Assembly: GCA_003255025.1 (NCBI GenBank)
Contig: QANY01003970.1
Coordinates: forward strand, 372,001 to 436,000
DNA from: Datisca glomerata
Lineage: Eukaryota > Streptophyta > Magnoliopsida > Cucurbitales > Datiscaceae
Length of the DNA: 64,000 nucleotides
Direction: 5' to 3'
The position numbers and the translations under genes are program-made. The notes under the pieces are model-generated. The model did not search any database and had not been told where the DNA came from. It saw only the letters and a program-made list of their open reading frames with translations. Every line of letters begins with the position of its first letter. Position 1 is the first letter of the stretch. Positions 28,935 to 41,100 of the stretch are shown piece by piece.

Positions 28935-30980
28935 GTTTTGGTTAAACATTTCATTGGGTTTTTTTTCTTCAGTTCACAGCTCCATATTGACATCTTTAAC
29001 TGCAAAAATCGATGTGCTTTAAATAATTGAAATTTGAGAATTTTTCTAAGCTTTGCAGGTTTCAGATGTTTATGTAATGGGTTGGCTGTGAAAGCCTGCT
29101 TGGAGCTGCCATGGAACTACATAAGTATGAAAGCTTCAATTTTGATCAATGTTTAATCTGAATTTTAGGTCTCTTCCTATTTATCGGTATGCTCAAAGTT
29201 AAAACTTTTATATTTCATTGCTAGGGATCATGGGATTGAATTATTCAGTCCCAATATACTTGACTATGAGAATTAAAAAGTGCAGTTTGTGAAAGGGATC
29301 TGTGTGTCATTGCATCCTTTATTCTCCCTTGTTCCTATTAGGATCCAAACTTGGAAACTTCCTGGGAACCTTAGAAGGTTGGTCGCCATGGTGCTCTTTC
29401 AAATGGTGCGTGCTTCGGTTCGAGAGTTCAAGTCATGTCTAGTTACTATTATCTTATCCCTTCAACATTTACCTTATTTTCCACCATTTTTTCATCAAAT
29501 TTATATCTTCTATAGTCTCTAATTCTCATGTTCCCGAAATATCATTTTATTGCTAAAAATTAAGATTTTAATTTACAAGTTCTCAAGTCTTAAAATTTCA
29601 AGTGCTCAATTTTTTATATATGGCAAACTATTAAGTTTTGAATTATCGACTCAAGCACTCTAACATTTTAAAATTTTAGATACATATTGGATAATATAAT
29701 TTAGTAGAAATTTTTAGCAATGTTGCATTACCTATTATTTTTTAATTTATAATATTTCTTATTAAATAATTATAATGACATCTAAAGATATCAATATTTA
29801 TAATATTGATGAGAAAACTGAGTTTTTTAATATAAGGAAAATAATATTTGATGAAAATAAAGACAAGTTTAAATAAAAAACTATTTTAAAAGCTCGCCGA
29901 TAGGCCTGATCCTTCGACACAGCTCGATAGTCCGTTTCAAGCACGGACCCATAGACTGGGCCTGTTGATTGATCAACGGCACGCTAGACAGGGTTAGGGT
30001 CAACAATTTTTGGACTAGGTCGGCCCGGCCTGACTCTTTGACGATCGTGAGATGTTATACGTGCGTCAACTGTGTCTGTCCACTGGTATAGTTTGATGTG
30101 TCAATGCCTATGTCTTTTTTTCTTTTTCTTTTTCAAATTTAAACGTCAACCTACCATCATACAAATTCTCACAATTCACTTTATAAAGAATTGAGATTAT
30201 TTGTCGTTAGGCTTCTATCGACAAGCTCAACCATAAAAGAACAGTCCAACGACAGAAGAACGTTTCGGCCCATCTCGATTGTTAGATCAGATCTCAATAG
30301 TCTATGTGAGTTGAGCTGAAAAAATAAAAAATAAAATATTCTCTCTTCTTTTTTAATCTAAGCAGATCTGACAGCTAAATTAAAATTTCACCGAGTCATT
30401 GCTCATCCACATCAGTGTAGTATTAGTTAATATAATAAGAGTGCAGTACCAAGCTAGGGAGAGAGAGACATAGTACTTTCCCCTTTAAGATTGTATTACT
30501 TCGGAGTAATCAAGAGAATAAGAGATTACTTCGGGGTTATCAAGAGAAGAGAAAAACAGTTCCTTGATTTTTAGAAAGATTTCTAGATTTGTAAGGGAAA
30601 AGACTTGGGTTTACTATTAAAACTCACAGGATATATACGTTTTCTAGGCTTTATGAAAACTGGACCAGAAGGTATTTATATCTAGTGATATAGGTTTCCC
30701 TTTGGTTTTATTTTTGTCATCCTTGGATAATGCCCCTTATATTATGTAGTTCTTTTGATTGATATATTTTATCTTTTTAACAAACAAAAAAACAAGAGAG
30801 AGAACAACAATCTTCAATTCTATGTTTAAACATCACAAGCCTTCATAAAGCTCATAGTCATTACATGAGCAACAAACAACATAAACTTTGCACATGACGA
30901 GCAAATAATTCTATGGTGTAGCCCTGTACAGTAAATGAACTGTTTTTTGGTATAGATGTAGCAAAATTAAGTATATACAT
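28935..30980. other. PPR gene 3' flank and intergenic DNA
   Basis: Likely 3' UTR to about 29200, then AT-rich DNA with no recognised gene. About 30490-30560 has a short duplication around GATTACTTCGG(A/G)G(T/A)(A/T)ATCAAGAG. The stretch 29890-30060 is GC-richer and looks like remnant mobile DNA, but without definable ends. Confidence 0.45.
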
Positions 30981-30992
30981 ATTAAAACGTGG

Positions 30993-31760
30993 TCAAAACG
31001 TGGTCACACACTAAAAATGTGACACCATGCTTAAAATGTGTCACATCCCTAAAATGATGTAACATAGGAAACCCTGCCCGGGGTTCCCCTCGTGGCGGCA
31101 TGGGGAGCCACCCTTGGGGTTCCCCCCGGGGTGGCATGGGGAGCCCCCCCCCCCCCCCCCCCCNNCCCCCCCCCCCCCCCCCGTGGTGACATGGGGAGCC
31201 GCGCCCGGGATTACCCTCGTGGCGGCATGCAGAGCCACCCTCAGGGTTCCCCCGGAGCGACATAGGGAGTCGTGCCCAGGTTTCCCCCGTGGCGGCATGG
31301 AGAGCCACCCTTAGGGTTCCCCCCGAGGTGGCATAGCGAGCCACCCTCGGGGTTCCCCCGAAGCGGCATGGGGAGCCGTGCCCGGGGTTCTTTCAGGGCA
31401 CCGTCAAAGAGTCATTTCCAAGACTCGTTAGGTAGCTACATTCTTCAAGGAGATCTTCCCATCCTGGTGTAGTGAACCTTGTCTTAATCCTACTAGACCA
31501 CAACCCCCAGATTGTTCCCAGGCAAGAAAAGACCTTCGAATCTTTGTCACTGAACTCGAAGACGAAGTACAACATTTAATACCTAATTTCATATAATGAG
31601 ATCACTACTTTTATAAAATAGGCGCGTCCTTTACAAGCGTTATTTTGGCATTATCACGCACCGATAAACGTTATTCCATGTAAGTGCTAAATGGACTTGT
31701 CTTTATATGCCACATGTTCTTTTGATACGTTACTCTTAACAACATGACTCACTATTTATA
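30993..31760 (+). repeat. 5' LTR-like repeat with C-rich minisatellite
   Basis: Contains about eight units of a 38-40-bp minisatellite (GGCGGCATGGGGAGCCACCC...GGGGTTCCCCC) between about 31070 and 31400, then the unique LTR part. Confidence 0.65.
31147..31182. other. Poly-C run with assembly gap (NN at 31164-31165)
   Basis: A run of about 36 C residues is interrupted by two undetermined bases. The true length is unknown. On the opposite strand this is poly-G able to form G-quadruplexes, which explains sequencing failure. Confidence 0.95.
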
Positions 31761-31952
31761 CTAGCCCCTTGTTCAAAGTTGAGGGTACATCAGTCAAGCT
31801 TGAACATGTATTCTGATTTAAGTGTTGCCTAGGTCTTTCGCACTTATTCGTGGGACATACGTCTTTTTGTCTTGATGACTACGGACATCAAATCATATAA
31901 ATGTAGATCTTACGAGTAGATGCATTTTGGGGAAGTCCCCATAGTTTCATCG

Positions 31953-32200
31953 TACCTCGAACGAGGCGGAGAACCTCACCCACCCGAGGTGTGTGTAAAC
32001 ACCTCACTGAAGGCGAGGTATGTCACAATACCTCTAATGAGGTGTGTTAGAATGCCTTTACTGAGAGGTGTGTCACATCGCCTCGAACGAGGCGTGACAG
32101 CACCTCGAATGAGGCGCTACAAGAACACCTTGTTCAGAGGTGTCGAACGAAGAGTATGACCGCGCCTTGACTGAGGCGCTGACACGCCTCCGAACGATGG
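31953..32200. repeat. Array of short hairpin units (CGCCTCGAACGAGGCG type)
   Basis: Eight to ten units at roughly 22-28 bp spacing, each a small inverted repeat around a 2-4 base centre: CCTCGAACGAGG (31956), CACCTCACTGAAGGCGAGGT (31999), ACCTCTAATGAGGTG (32030), GCCTCGAACGAGGC (32081), CACCTCGAATGAGGCG (32100), ACACCTTGTTCAGAGGTGT (32124) and GCGCCTTGACTGAGGCGC (32162). Several differ at both arms so that pairing is kept. Spacers are often TGTCACA-like. Confidence 0.75.
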
Positions 32201-32752
32201 AAAGATCTCATTGAAGGATGTAGCCACCTTACAAGTCTTGGAAGTGCCTCTTTGATACCGCCCCGGGAGAAGGATGTAGCCATCTTGCATCTTCCATTTT
32301 TTTGCAACCACAAACCGTTCGAGAGCGCCTTAACCCTTGAGGAAATGGAAATTCTCGAATTACTCAAGGAAGGCCATCACACTCTCATAAACTTGATGCA
32401 GCATGTGTCCTAAGCAAGAAGTCAAATTTTGGTGGGTGGTTGTGCTATTTTTTCAAGGATGTGGTGTCCTCCAAGAAGAACTCGACGCTGGAAGTTAGAG
32501 AGGGTGCCAGATTGAGAGATGAAAGGGTCGAACTCTTCGCTTTGCTGACCATGTGACTTTCTCGATACATCTTCCAAGGTACTTTCTTTCTCATTCTTTC
32601 TTTATGCATTTAATTATAAGAATATACAGATATTTAACCATACTCGCCTCATTGACTAGGTGGGTCTCGAACTTTTCTGTTACGTTGTCTCTTCATTTAT
32701 CTTTCCACTTTGTAGGCCGTCCCGATGATATGGTCAGTGCGCGAGTTTCACA

Positions 32753-33690
32753 ATGGCTATCAGCCTTGCTAAGGGTCGTCGTATCCCCTTAGCACTGATA
32801 TTCTTGGGAAATCTATATTACATGTTGGATCGCCTCCACGAAGATCTCGAAAGGAACTTGGGTCGGTACAAGATCGACTCTTGTATTGATCTGTCATTCT
32901 TACAGATGTTCACTTGGGAGCGGTTCCCAATGTGTGCTCAGTCTCAGTTTGATATTGATTGTGTTGATCCGCCTCGGGAATGGGCATGGTGTAGTAACAA
33001 ACTTCTGAAGCATCTGTCTTTTTCTACTGATATCGACATCTTTGGGTACTTTATGTCGCAACCCTATACCTTATGTCCGGACGATTACGTTAAGGATGAA
33101 CTATGACCCTTTTTTGGGAATCACATTGACTTAAGCATGCGTGGTTCTTTCCTTTGGCTCTCTGATACTGACGCGACTATCTTGGCTATTTTGAGACCAT
33201 CGACACTCCCGGTAGTGCCTGAGCGTGCAAGTGAGGCTGGCCTGAACAATTTTTTGAGCACTTGTTACCAGTACAACTGAGTGGCTCACCAATTTGGTTT
33301 CGATCAGTGTATTCCATCGGGGCGACGACCATGTATCCAATTCAGAGAAGCCTCTGAGTATTGGATGGTAGATGCGCATACCCAATGTAGCATTACGTCA
33401 TTTTTCCGTGTCCCCAATCCACTTGTAAGCTTAATGTGATGACGTTAATGAAGAGGTATTGGGAGGCCTTGGCTGACTTGTGGTTGCAATACCTTCAATC
33501 TCCCCATATTGATCTACGGGAGGAAAATATTTACAGAGGGGACCTGACGCTGCGGTCCATGAAACCACCTCCTAGCGGAAGAGTGGGCCAGATGGCTCTT
33601 GCTGTACCCTTGAGGAAAAGGAAGGCTCCCTCCGTTGGTCATAAGACTTCCGCTGAGACGTCCGAGTCGAGTGATTCTGATCCTGACTAG
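32753..33690 (+). pseudogene. Plant mobile domain (PMD) gene, broken
   Basis: The first frame (32753-33106) encodes PMD features: AKGRRIPLALIFLGNLYYML, LSFLQMFTWERF and a following W-rich stretch. Reading continues through stops at 33103-33105 and near 33280 with FLWLSDTD, VAHQFGFDQCIPS and FFRVPNPLV. A later frame (33436-33690) reads YWEALADLWLQYL and ends in an acidic Ser-rich tail. The PMD (Pfam PF10536, 'aminotransferase-like, plant mobile domain') occurs both in transposable elements and in the MAIN/MAIL silencing genes. Here it sits inside an LTR element and is inactivated by stops. Confidence 0.75.
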
Positions 33691-35423
33691 GTTGATTCTT
33701 CAGCCAATCGTCCTGCATCCTTCTTGAGGTCAACAACTAACCTTAGGCTCAAATCCACACCGATACACAAACGCCCTAGAGTAGTGACGAGGGATGTCCT
33801 GGTAGAGAGGCCTGTCACTGCTTTAACTTCAGGAGATTTGGAGCCACCTCGGTGTAAATCCTGAGGTAACATCGTCAGCTCTGACGACGAACCTCCGGTA
33901 AGTAACAGTTTTTTTTCTTTTTTTTTCACGCTACCTTTTTGCATTCTAATTTTGTATTAGCAAACAAATGTACTTTACATGCGGCATATATCTCCTCTAG
34001 GGAGGTCAGTGAGGCCTGTGAAATGCTCTTGCAACAGCAGGCTGGAGGCGTTTGTGATGTATTTGTAACACCCTCTTTCTCTACATATATATATTAGTTC
34101 GATTATTATGACTTAATCTTGTCATACTTCTCTTAGGTCCATAAGTCAGGAATGTTTATGAACTCTCGAGTTTCGAACGTTGCTAGGGGTCCAATCCTGC
34201 CCTTACAGATGTTTCGTCAGCATTTCACGAGGTGGAAGTTTTTCGCAACGTATTTTCATGTTTCAGTCTTTATATAAAGTTTCACTTTAGCTCTTCCTTT
34301 CCATTTTTCTTTCTTATCGTTTTTTACACTTGTTGTTTTGCTTTTTCAGGACCTTATTGTGCCTCTTTCACCTACTTTAGGCCAACTCCCATTGATTGGA
34401 CCGTGGGTGTGGACAACGCGGTGAATCCTTCGGTGGATGTCACCTCTGGCCTGAATGCTCCAGCGCCCCCACAGATACGCGCTCTGAGCCTCGAAGTTCG
34501 CACTATGATAAACGCACCTTCCTTGATTGTCTTTGTGACTTGAACTTTGTTATTTCTAACTTGCTTCTTCTTTTAAATAGAGTTCCTTCAACATCTTCGC
34601 GAATATCCTTAAGTTTTCATCTCCCAATCCCTGGCGTGAATCCATGGGTGAATGCTCAGTTGGTCTTGATATTCCCTTGGAATATCTAAATGATATCGGG
34701 ATTGACCTCACCTTTAGGGCCACGTACTTTAACATTTTTGAACCTCCCACTGGGGCATGAACGATGCTACAAGGTAAGCCTTCTGCACGTCCAATGACAG
34801 CAAAGAAGGCGAGGGTCGAGAGGGAGGCCCATCGAGAGTCTTCTCAGGGTGCTCATAACACTACAGAGGATCGTACCGATCTAGCGTCTACTGTCGATGT
34901 CGGATCAAATGGAGATACCTCGGTCGCCAATAGTGGCCAATACTCTTCTTTTGATTTTGAGTCTTTTACCCTGCCACTGTCTCTCCTTCCAAATGAGAAG
35001 AAGATCTCGTGATTCGACTACGTCCAACCATACTCGAAGAAAGAAGAAGGTGGTAGACAGATCACTCCCTAGTGGAGTCGGCAAAATGTTTCGAGAGTTT
35101 ATGGTGATGTGTGTATGAGTGATCTAGTTTATGTCAAGTATGCCTGGGAATGTAGAAGTTTGTGGCCGGATGGTGAATGATAAGAAACCTTAGGCAGCCA
35201 TCGGAAGATGACAAATGCCTTTAAGACTCTAAAGTAGGCGGGAAACTCGATGAGAGAATATTCTCAGTGTTTGATCCTCGGGATTGATGAGAAGTGATTG
35301 CCTCAATAATGGTGCTAGGGATCCCCTTTTATAGATGGGTCAAGTGGGGACCACCCTCACATCCTTTACAATCGCATTTTAAACGCGTGTCAAGACAGAA
35401 ACTGACACCAGTAAGAGTCAAGC

Positions 35424-35995
35424 TCAAAATGTGGTCACACACTAAAAACGTGACACCATGCCTAAAATGTGTCACATTCCTAAAACATTGTAACATAGGA
35501 AACCTTGCCCGGGGTTCCTCCGTGGTGGCATGGGAAGCTGCGCCCGGGGTACCCCCTATGACGGCATGGAGAGCCACCCTCGGGGTTCCCCCCAGAGAGG
35601 CATGGGGAGCTGTGCCTGGGGTTCTCCCGGGGTGGCATCAAAGAGTCACTTCCGAGACTCATAAGGTGGATACATCCTTCAAGGAGATCTTCCCATCCCG
35701 GTGTAGCGAACCTTATCTTAATCCTATTAGACCACAGCCCCCAGATTGTTCCCAGGTAAGAAAAGACCTTCGAATCTTTGTCACTAAACTCGAAGGCGAA
35801 ATACAACATTTAATACCTAATTTCATATAATGGGATCACTTCCTTTATAAAATAGAAGCGTCCTTTACAGGCGTTATTTTATCATTATCATGCACCGATA
35901 AGCGTTATTCCACGTAAGTGCCAAATAGGCATGTCTTTTAACATCACATGTTCTCTTTGATATGTTACTCTTAACAACGTGACTCACTATTTACA
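35424..35995 (+). repeat. 3' LTR-like repeat of the PMD element
   Basis: 572 bp homologous to 30993-31760 with only two to three minisatellite units; it ends CTATTTACA. The LTR probably starts earlier, about 35116, where no equivalent exists in the 5' copy. Confidence 0.65.
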
Positions 35996-36413
35996 GGCAT
36001 TATTTTTTCGTACTTATTTTTGTTAGAGAATGTAATCCTATAAAGTGAATGAGTTAGGAGCAAGATAGCTAGACTTGGCAATGAACACTAACTTGAAGCG
36101 ACCATGAATGAGTACATATCCCTTACGGAATCGAACTCGTGTCTTCAACATGAAAAGTGCATGTGAGTCTTTGGACATTGGTTAGGCCGAGTTTAGTAAA
36201 GTCTGTCTACCTTAGGCACTCTCTTTCTATCCTTTATATCGACTACATGCTATCAAAGATAGAGCACTTTAGGTAGAAGTTGGAGTAAAACAACCCGAAA
36301 TCCCAAGAGCTAATCCAAAACTTATCTTTCTATTCCCTTTTCTGGTCTACATAATTCTTCAGAGGAAAATATAATATCATTACGAGAAGATAATACTTAG
36401 CCCAACCTAATTA
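35996..36413. other. Intergenic DNA between two elements
   Basis: No gene or element was recognised. Confidence 0.5.
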
Positions 36414-37096
36414 TCTATAATATATTAAAAGGGGGAAGCAAGTCTATAATTTTTTTGGACAATAATGTCTATATGTTATTATTCTAAATCTTAAAATACC
36501 CCTTAAAAGTACATTTGTCACGTTCTTATTCGTTGTTATCATTTGGTACATATGAACAAATCATAAATCTAATGAATACAACTTTTGGTTTGAAATAACA
36601 CCATTTTTTCATTTTTTTTAACGATAAACAATACCACTTTTATAAGTAGAGAAATATATATTGTCATGATTGAAACAATCAGTATATAATTGTATAAATA
36701 TAATTACACAAAATTTACAAACGAGAAATGAAATTTGTAATACAAACGAAAATGGAAAATCAAAGCTTAAAATAAAATATGAAATAAATAATTTATTTCT
36801 AATGATATCATTTTGTCTTTTAATTTTTTGAGCACAGTTCTACTGTATACTCTTAAGTTTTTTTCTTCAAACACACATGAACATGGTATAACATGGTTGA
36901 AACAAAATATATCAACAAATACAAATGATAACGATATAATATTGTACTGATTTTATTCAAATAAATTGAAAACAAATAATATGATATTATATATTTTTAT
37001 TTAGTTCACATAAACACAATATAATCACAAGTAATAATCACAATTAAAAATATATTATATTTAATTACACGTGCACCGTACATGTATATTGACTAA
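36414..37096 (+). mobile_element. Non-autonomous Helitron-like element
   Basis: It begins TCTATAATATATTAAAAGGG, close to plant Helitron 5' ends (TC start, AT-rich, AAAAGGGAGAAGC). It ends with an imperfect hairpin (ACACGTGC...GTACATGT, 37068-37086) about 10 bases before a terminal CTAA (37093-37096), fitting the CTRR rule. The flanks are A on the left and T on the right, the expected A/T insertion site without duplication. No Rep/helicase is present. Confidence 0.6.
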
Positions 37097-37444
37097 TAAA
37101 ATTAAAAATGTATATACTCAGGACAAAAGAATATTGGTTGGATATTGTGAGTTTTAATTTTAACGGTTCCAATTAATATTACTATTACTAAAATACCATA
37201 GTATGTTCCTTGAGAAAATATTTTTAATTTGAAATAAATATTTCAAAATCTTTTGAAAATAGTTTTCCAAAAATAATTTTTCTAGTGGATTAAAAGGTTT
37301 TAAGACTTGTAAGTTTTATATAATAAAAGACATTATTATTAAAATTCTAAACTGAATGAAGCAAGACAATCAAAGTATACAATTTTTTTCTTTTTATTTG
37401 TTTTTTTTATTACTTTTAGCATTATATTCATAATCCATGTAAAC

Positions 37445-37675
37445 GTGAAGTTTACTTGTAGTGTCGGGTCTGTGCTTCTGCAACCAACTGCTGTCATCAG
37501 TAAAGATCACGAAATGATAGTGGATGTTACGGATCCATTCCATATTGATTGTGAAGGATTCGATCCGAAACCCCAAAAGGCTGTGTCGTTAGGAGCGCAT
37601 GCAAACGAAACGACAGTTAGACAGTGTGTTTCATCGAGATGGGTAAGGAATCTCTGATACCGTGCGAGTGATATA
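37445..37675 (+). other. Short unrecognised open frame
   Basis: A 70-codon frame (37445-37657; VGSVLLQPTAVISKD, MIVDVTDPFHIDCEG) looks less AT-biased than its surroundings and could be an exon fragment captured by a mobile element. No family was recognised and no splice context is convincing. Confidence 0.2.
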
Positions 37676-37745
37676 ACCCGCGCTGAATTTTGCCTTTTGC
37701 AGTCATATGTCAGGCAAGAAGGTTAATATGAAGAAATTATTCAAA

Positions 37746-37938
37746 GCTGCGGTCACAATGTGACTTGGGTTCTATATTGTGTAAATCTGATCTGTTGATT
37801 TAAATCAGAATGATCTAGATCTATTGAATATAAAAATTAAAAAAATAATTTTATTCTTTAAATTAAAATTGAACAGGCTGAATCGTTTATAATTTAATCC
37901 AACGGATATCATAAAGATTCACATTATGACCGGCAGTT
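37746..37938. mobile_element. Possible small MITE
   Basis: About 193 bp with inverted ends GCTGCGGTCACAATGTGA and (reverse complement of the right end) ACTGCCGGTCATAATGTGA. A third, similar motif (GCTAGCGGCCATAATGTGA) lies at about 37986. No target duplication could be fixed. Confidence 0.4.
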
Positions 37939-38639
37939 GCTATAATAACTCGTTATATGATGTTTGAGTGAAGAGATTATTGTGGCTAGCGGCCATAATG
38001 TGAGCCACAAATTGAGATTTGGCATGTGGATCCACGTCAAATGTTATTATATTGGCGTGGGTCTCACCGTCATCAAAATAATATATAAATTTTTTTTATG
38101 TGAATCACATGTCAAAGTAAAAAATAAATATTTTTTTTTCTGTTATTCCCCAACGTTTTCAAAACGAAATTTTAATTAATTTTATGGTTTTTTGGATACT
38201 TAATTAATGTTTAAGTAGTTAGTTTTTAATTTGTTAGTTGAGTATTTAATGAGTTAGTTGGGTTTTGGTAGTTTTTTATTAATTTGATTTTTTTTAAAAA
38301 TTTTATCTCATTTTTATTAAAGCGCTATTCTTATTCACTTATCACTTCAATCTCTATTTTTTTTACTTCATTTCTCAATTCAACCCAACAAATTTTTACT
38401 TCATTTCATCATTCCTTCATTTATCCAAGCAATTAGCGCATACTAATATTAAGATAATAATCTATTTAGTTGACGTTTAGTGTTATTCATTTTTTGCTTC
38501 ATTTATTGTTTTAGTTAACTAAATTTTGTTTGCTTTATGTGTTTGTAGTGCTAATTTCTTATGTGTGTTTTCTTATGCTTATTACATGTTAATGTGATTA
38601 ATTTTTTTGCTATTTTAGTTTGAAAACGACAATGATCAC

Positions 38640-38935
38640 AATTGCTTTTACTATTTTTTTTTAAAAATTCTACTGTTTTATGGGGTTTTTTGTACTGTTT
38701 TACAGTTTTTTAAAATTTTAAAATCTTTAAAGATTTACTTTTTTTGCTATTTTTACCGATTTTACTTGTATTTTTAAATTTTTACAGTTTTAGTTTTTTT
38801 TTTACAGATTTTACTGTTTTTACAGTTTTTTTAAATGTTTACAGATCTTAATTTTTTTGGCAGTTTTTACTGTTTTTAAGTTTTTTAACTGTTATTAAGT
38901 TTTTTTACTGTTTTTTAAGAATATATTAGAATTAA
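38640..38935. repeat. T-rich degenerate simple repeat (TTTTACTG/TTTTACAG)
   Basis: About a dozen loosely spaced copies of TTTTTACTG(TTTT) and TTTTTACAG on a poly-T background, upstream of the FAR1-like pseudogene. No coding content. Confidence 0.6.
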
Positions 38936-39059
38936 GAATAATTGAATTTTAGATATGTGAATAAATAAACATGTTTATGTGATAAGTATGAGAATTATTT
39001 GTTTGATTTTGTTTTGTTTCGTTACTCTCATACAATATTGGTTACTTTATTTTGTAGTA

Positions 39060-41100
39060 ATTTATCTTGCAATTAATAGAAGGAGCAGAAGATGAGATTC
39101 TTGAGTCTTATATAGGATAATTTTCAGTAGTGTAGAAGAGTGTGATGAATTTTATAACAAGTATGGTTTACAACTTGATTTTAGCATTAGCAAAATGAAA
39201 AGACAGTTTGGATAAGTATGAGAACCAAACAATTATTAATCTTGTTTGTTCAACAGAAGGCTTCGTAAAGACTTAGATCCACTAAAAGATAAGAGAATAT
39301 AAAGGTTAGAAACAAGAACTGGTTGTAAAACATGTATTAAATTTCATTGTAACGATAATGGGTGTTGGAGAATCATTCACTTCAATTCAGAACATAATCA
39401 TGAATTGGCTAGGCTTGAGGAAAAGGCAATTTCTTCGATCTGGACGAAAAATTACTGATGCTAAAAAAGGTATCATACAAACTATGGTTGATTCAGGCAT
39501 GAGAACAAAACAAGCATATTCATTCATGGTTAATGAGTCTGGGGGAGTAAGTTCTGTTGGATTTACTAGGAGGGATTGTTTTTTAGGGATGGCAACTAAT
39601 TAAGGTTGGAGATGCACAAAGTGTGATGAACTCATTCTAATTAGATCAAGAAAATAGAATGACAAATGTTTTTTAGGGATGGCAGATCAAGGCTTGCCTA
39701 TGATAGTTTTGGAGATGTAGTTATATTTGATACAACTTATCGCACAAACAAGTACAACATGATATGTGTGCCGGTTGTAGGGGTTAACCACTATTGGATG
39801 AGTGTTATCTTTGGTTGTGCATTTTTACTAGATGAAACAACTGCTTCATTTGTTTGGTTATTTGAAACACATTTGGAATCAATGGGTGGTCGGCAACTAA
39901 GAACGATATTCACAGATCAAGATCAAGCAATGTCTAATGCAATATCTTTAGTTTTTCTTGAGTCAATTCATCGCCTTTGCATTTGGCATATCTCAAAAAA
40001 TGATACACAACATCTATCTTCATTGTATGCAAATCTAGAATTTAAGAGGGAGTTTAACAAATGTCTGCATTGGTCTGATTCACCATGAGTTTGAGGTAAC
40101 TTGAAAATTCCATGCTAACCAAGTTTGGTTTAGAAGAATATATATGCTTGAAGCATCTCCATGAGTTAAGAGCTAAGTGGTGTCTCGCTTTTAGTATGGA
40201 TACATTTTATGCCAGAATTAGATCATCGAAATGAAGTGTGAGTACAAAGAATGTGTTTCAGCATATGTCGACTAAGACAATGCGGCTTACTAAATTTGTG
40301 CTTCATTATGAGAAGATTACAGAACATATGAGGGAAAAAGAGTTAGAAGAATATTTTTGTTGCCACCAAGGTATGCCTCCCAATACAAATGAATGTGGAC
40401 CCATTATAGTTCAAGCTGCACATATGTATACTCGTACTTTATTCAAACACTTCAAACTTGAGTTGTCATCAATATTGTATGTCTTCATTAACAAGAAATG
40501 TATCACAGATTCCATCGAATATTTTCATGTTGGAATACATGGGAAAGAAATGAGTTGGGAGGTTCTTTACCACTCATTTTTTGAGACAATTACTTCTTCA
40601 TGTAACAAGTTTAAATCTTTTGAGATCTTATGTCGTCATGCATTAAGAGTTTTGATTGAAAAAAATGTTGTCAAATTACCCTCACAGTATATCTTGGAAA
40701 GGCGGATAAAAATGGCGAAACAATGTGATACAAAATCAAGTTCTTCCTCCATTTCACACACATATCAGAAAATTATTAGAGCATTGCGGTGTAATGAAAT
40801 GGTGTGTGCTGCTTATAGACTTGGTAAAATTACATCAGAAATAGATGAAGGTAGTAAGATTATGAAAGATAAGTTTGCTAAAGGCTTGCAAATTCTTAAG
40901 AAAGAAACGAACAAGTGCAGTGTGATGGACACTATTGATGGTAGAAGCAATGACGATTATTTGAAAAATGGCATACAATTAGGATATGGTCAAAAGACAA
41001 TAATGGATCCTCCATGTATGAGACCAAAATGAGTCTCTAATGCAAGACTAAAAAGCAACTTGGAGAAGTATAAGAAAAAGAAACCAAAAGAAGCATCATC
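39060..41100 (+). pseudogene. FAR1/FRS-type MULE transposase pseudogene
   Basis: It retains all three parts of FAR1-like proteins, which derive from Mutator transposases. The FAR1 DNA-binding zinc region (about 39325-39420) shows CKTCIKFH and HFNSEHNHELARLE. The MULE transposase core (39666-40088) shows VVIFDTTYRTNKYNM, FTDQDQAM and a CIWHISK motif carrying the DDE-type acidic and His residues. The SWIM zinc finger in 40238-41032 is CNKFKSFEILCRHALRVL. Stops and frameshifts (e.g. around 39120-39320, 39600-39670 and 40086-40240) break it. TIRs were not identified, so it may be a dead MULE or a decayed FRS gene. Confidence 0.85.

Larger units (their letters stand above)
30993..35995 (+). mobile_element. 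Old LTR retroelement carrying a plant mobile domain gene
   Basis: Two direct repeats, 30993-31760 and 35424-35995, align over their whole length with roughly 10% differences plus length changes in a C-rich minisatellite. Shared text includes GTGGTCACACACTAAAAA, CAAGGAGATCTTCCCATCC and ACTCTTAACAAC, and both end in CTATTTA(C/T)A. Between them lie a hairpin array and a broken plant mobile domain gene; no gag, RT or integrase is visible, so the element looks non-autonomous. The 3' copy seems to extend upstream to about 35116 (with a TATA-like TTTTATAGATGGG at 35327), suggesting the 5' LTR is truncated. No target duplication was found. Confidence 0.65.

Noticed and set aside
28203..28949. Long antisense open frame (248 codons) over the PPR gene
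   Set aside because: It is a shadow of the PPR coding strand; its translation has no domain and the sense frame explains the sequence.
30982..31472. Gly/Pro-rich 'protein' frames on both strands
   Set aside because: They are translations of the C-rich minisatellite and include the unknown bases; no start or splice context.
31953..32200. microRNA precursor
   Set aside because: The stems are too short (6-8 bp) for Dicer processing; the regular array fits a minisatellite better.
33687..33944. Antisense frame in the PMD element
   Set aside because: Lies opposite the tail of the PMD gene and lacks any family pattern.
37394..37576. Antisense frame opposite the 37445 open frame
   Set aside because: Neither frame has a recognised domain; kept only as one low-confidence fragment on the plus strand.
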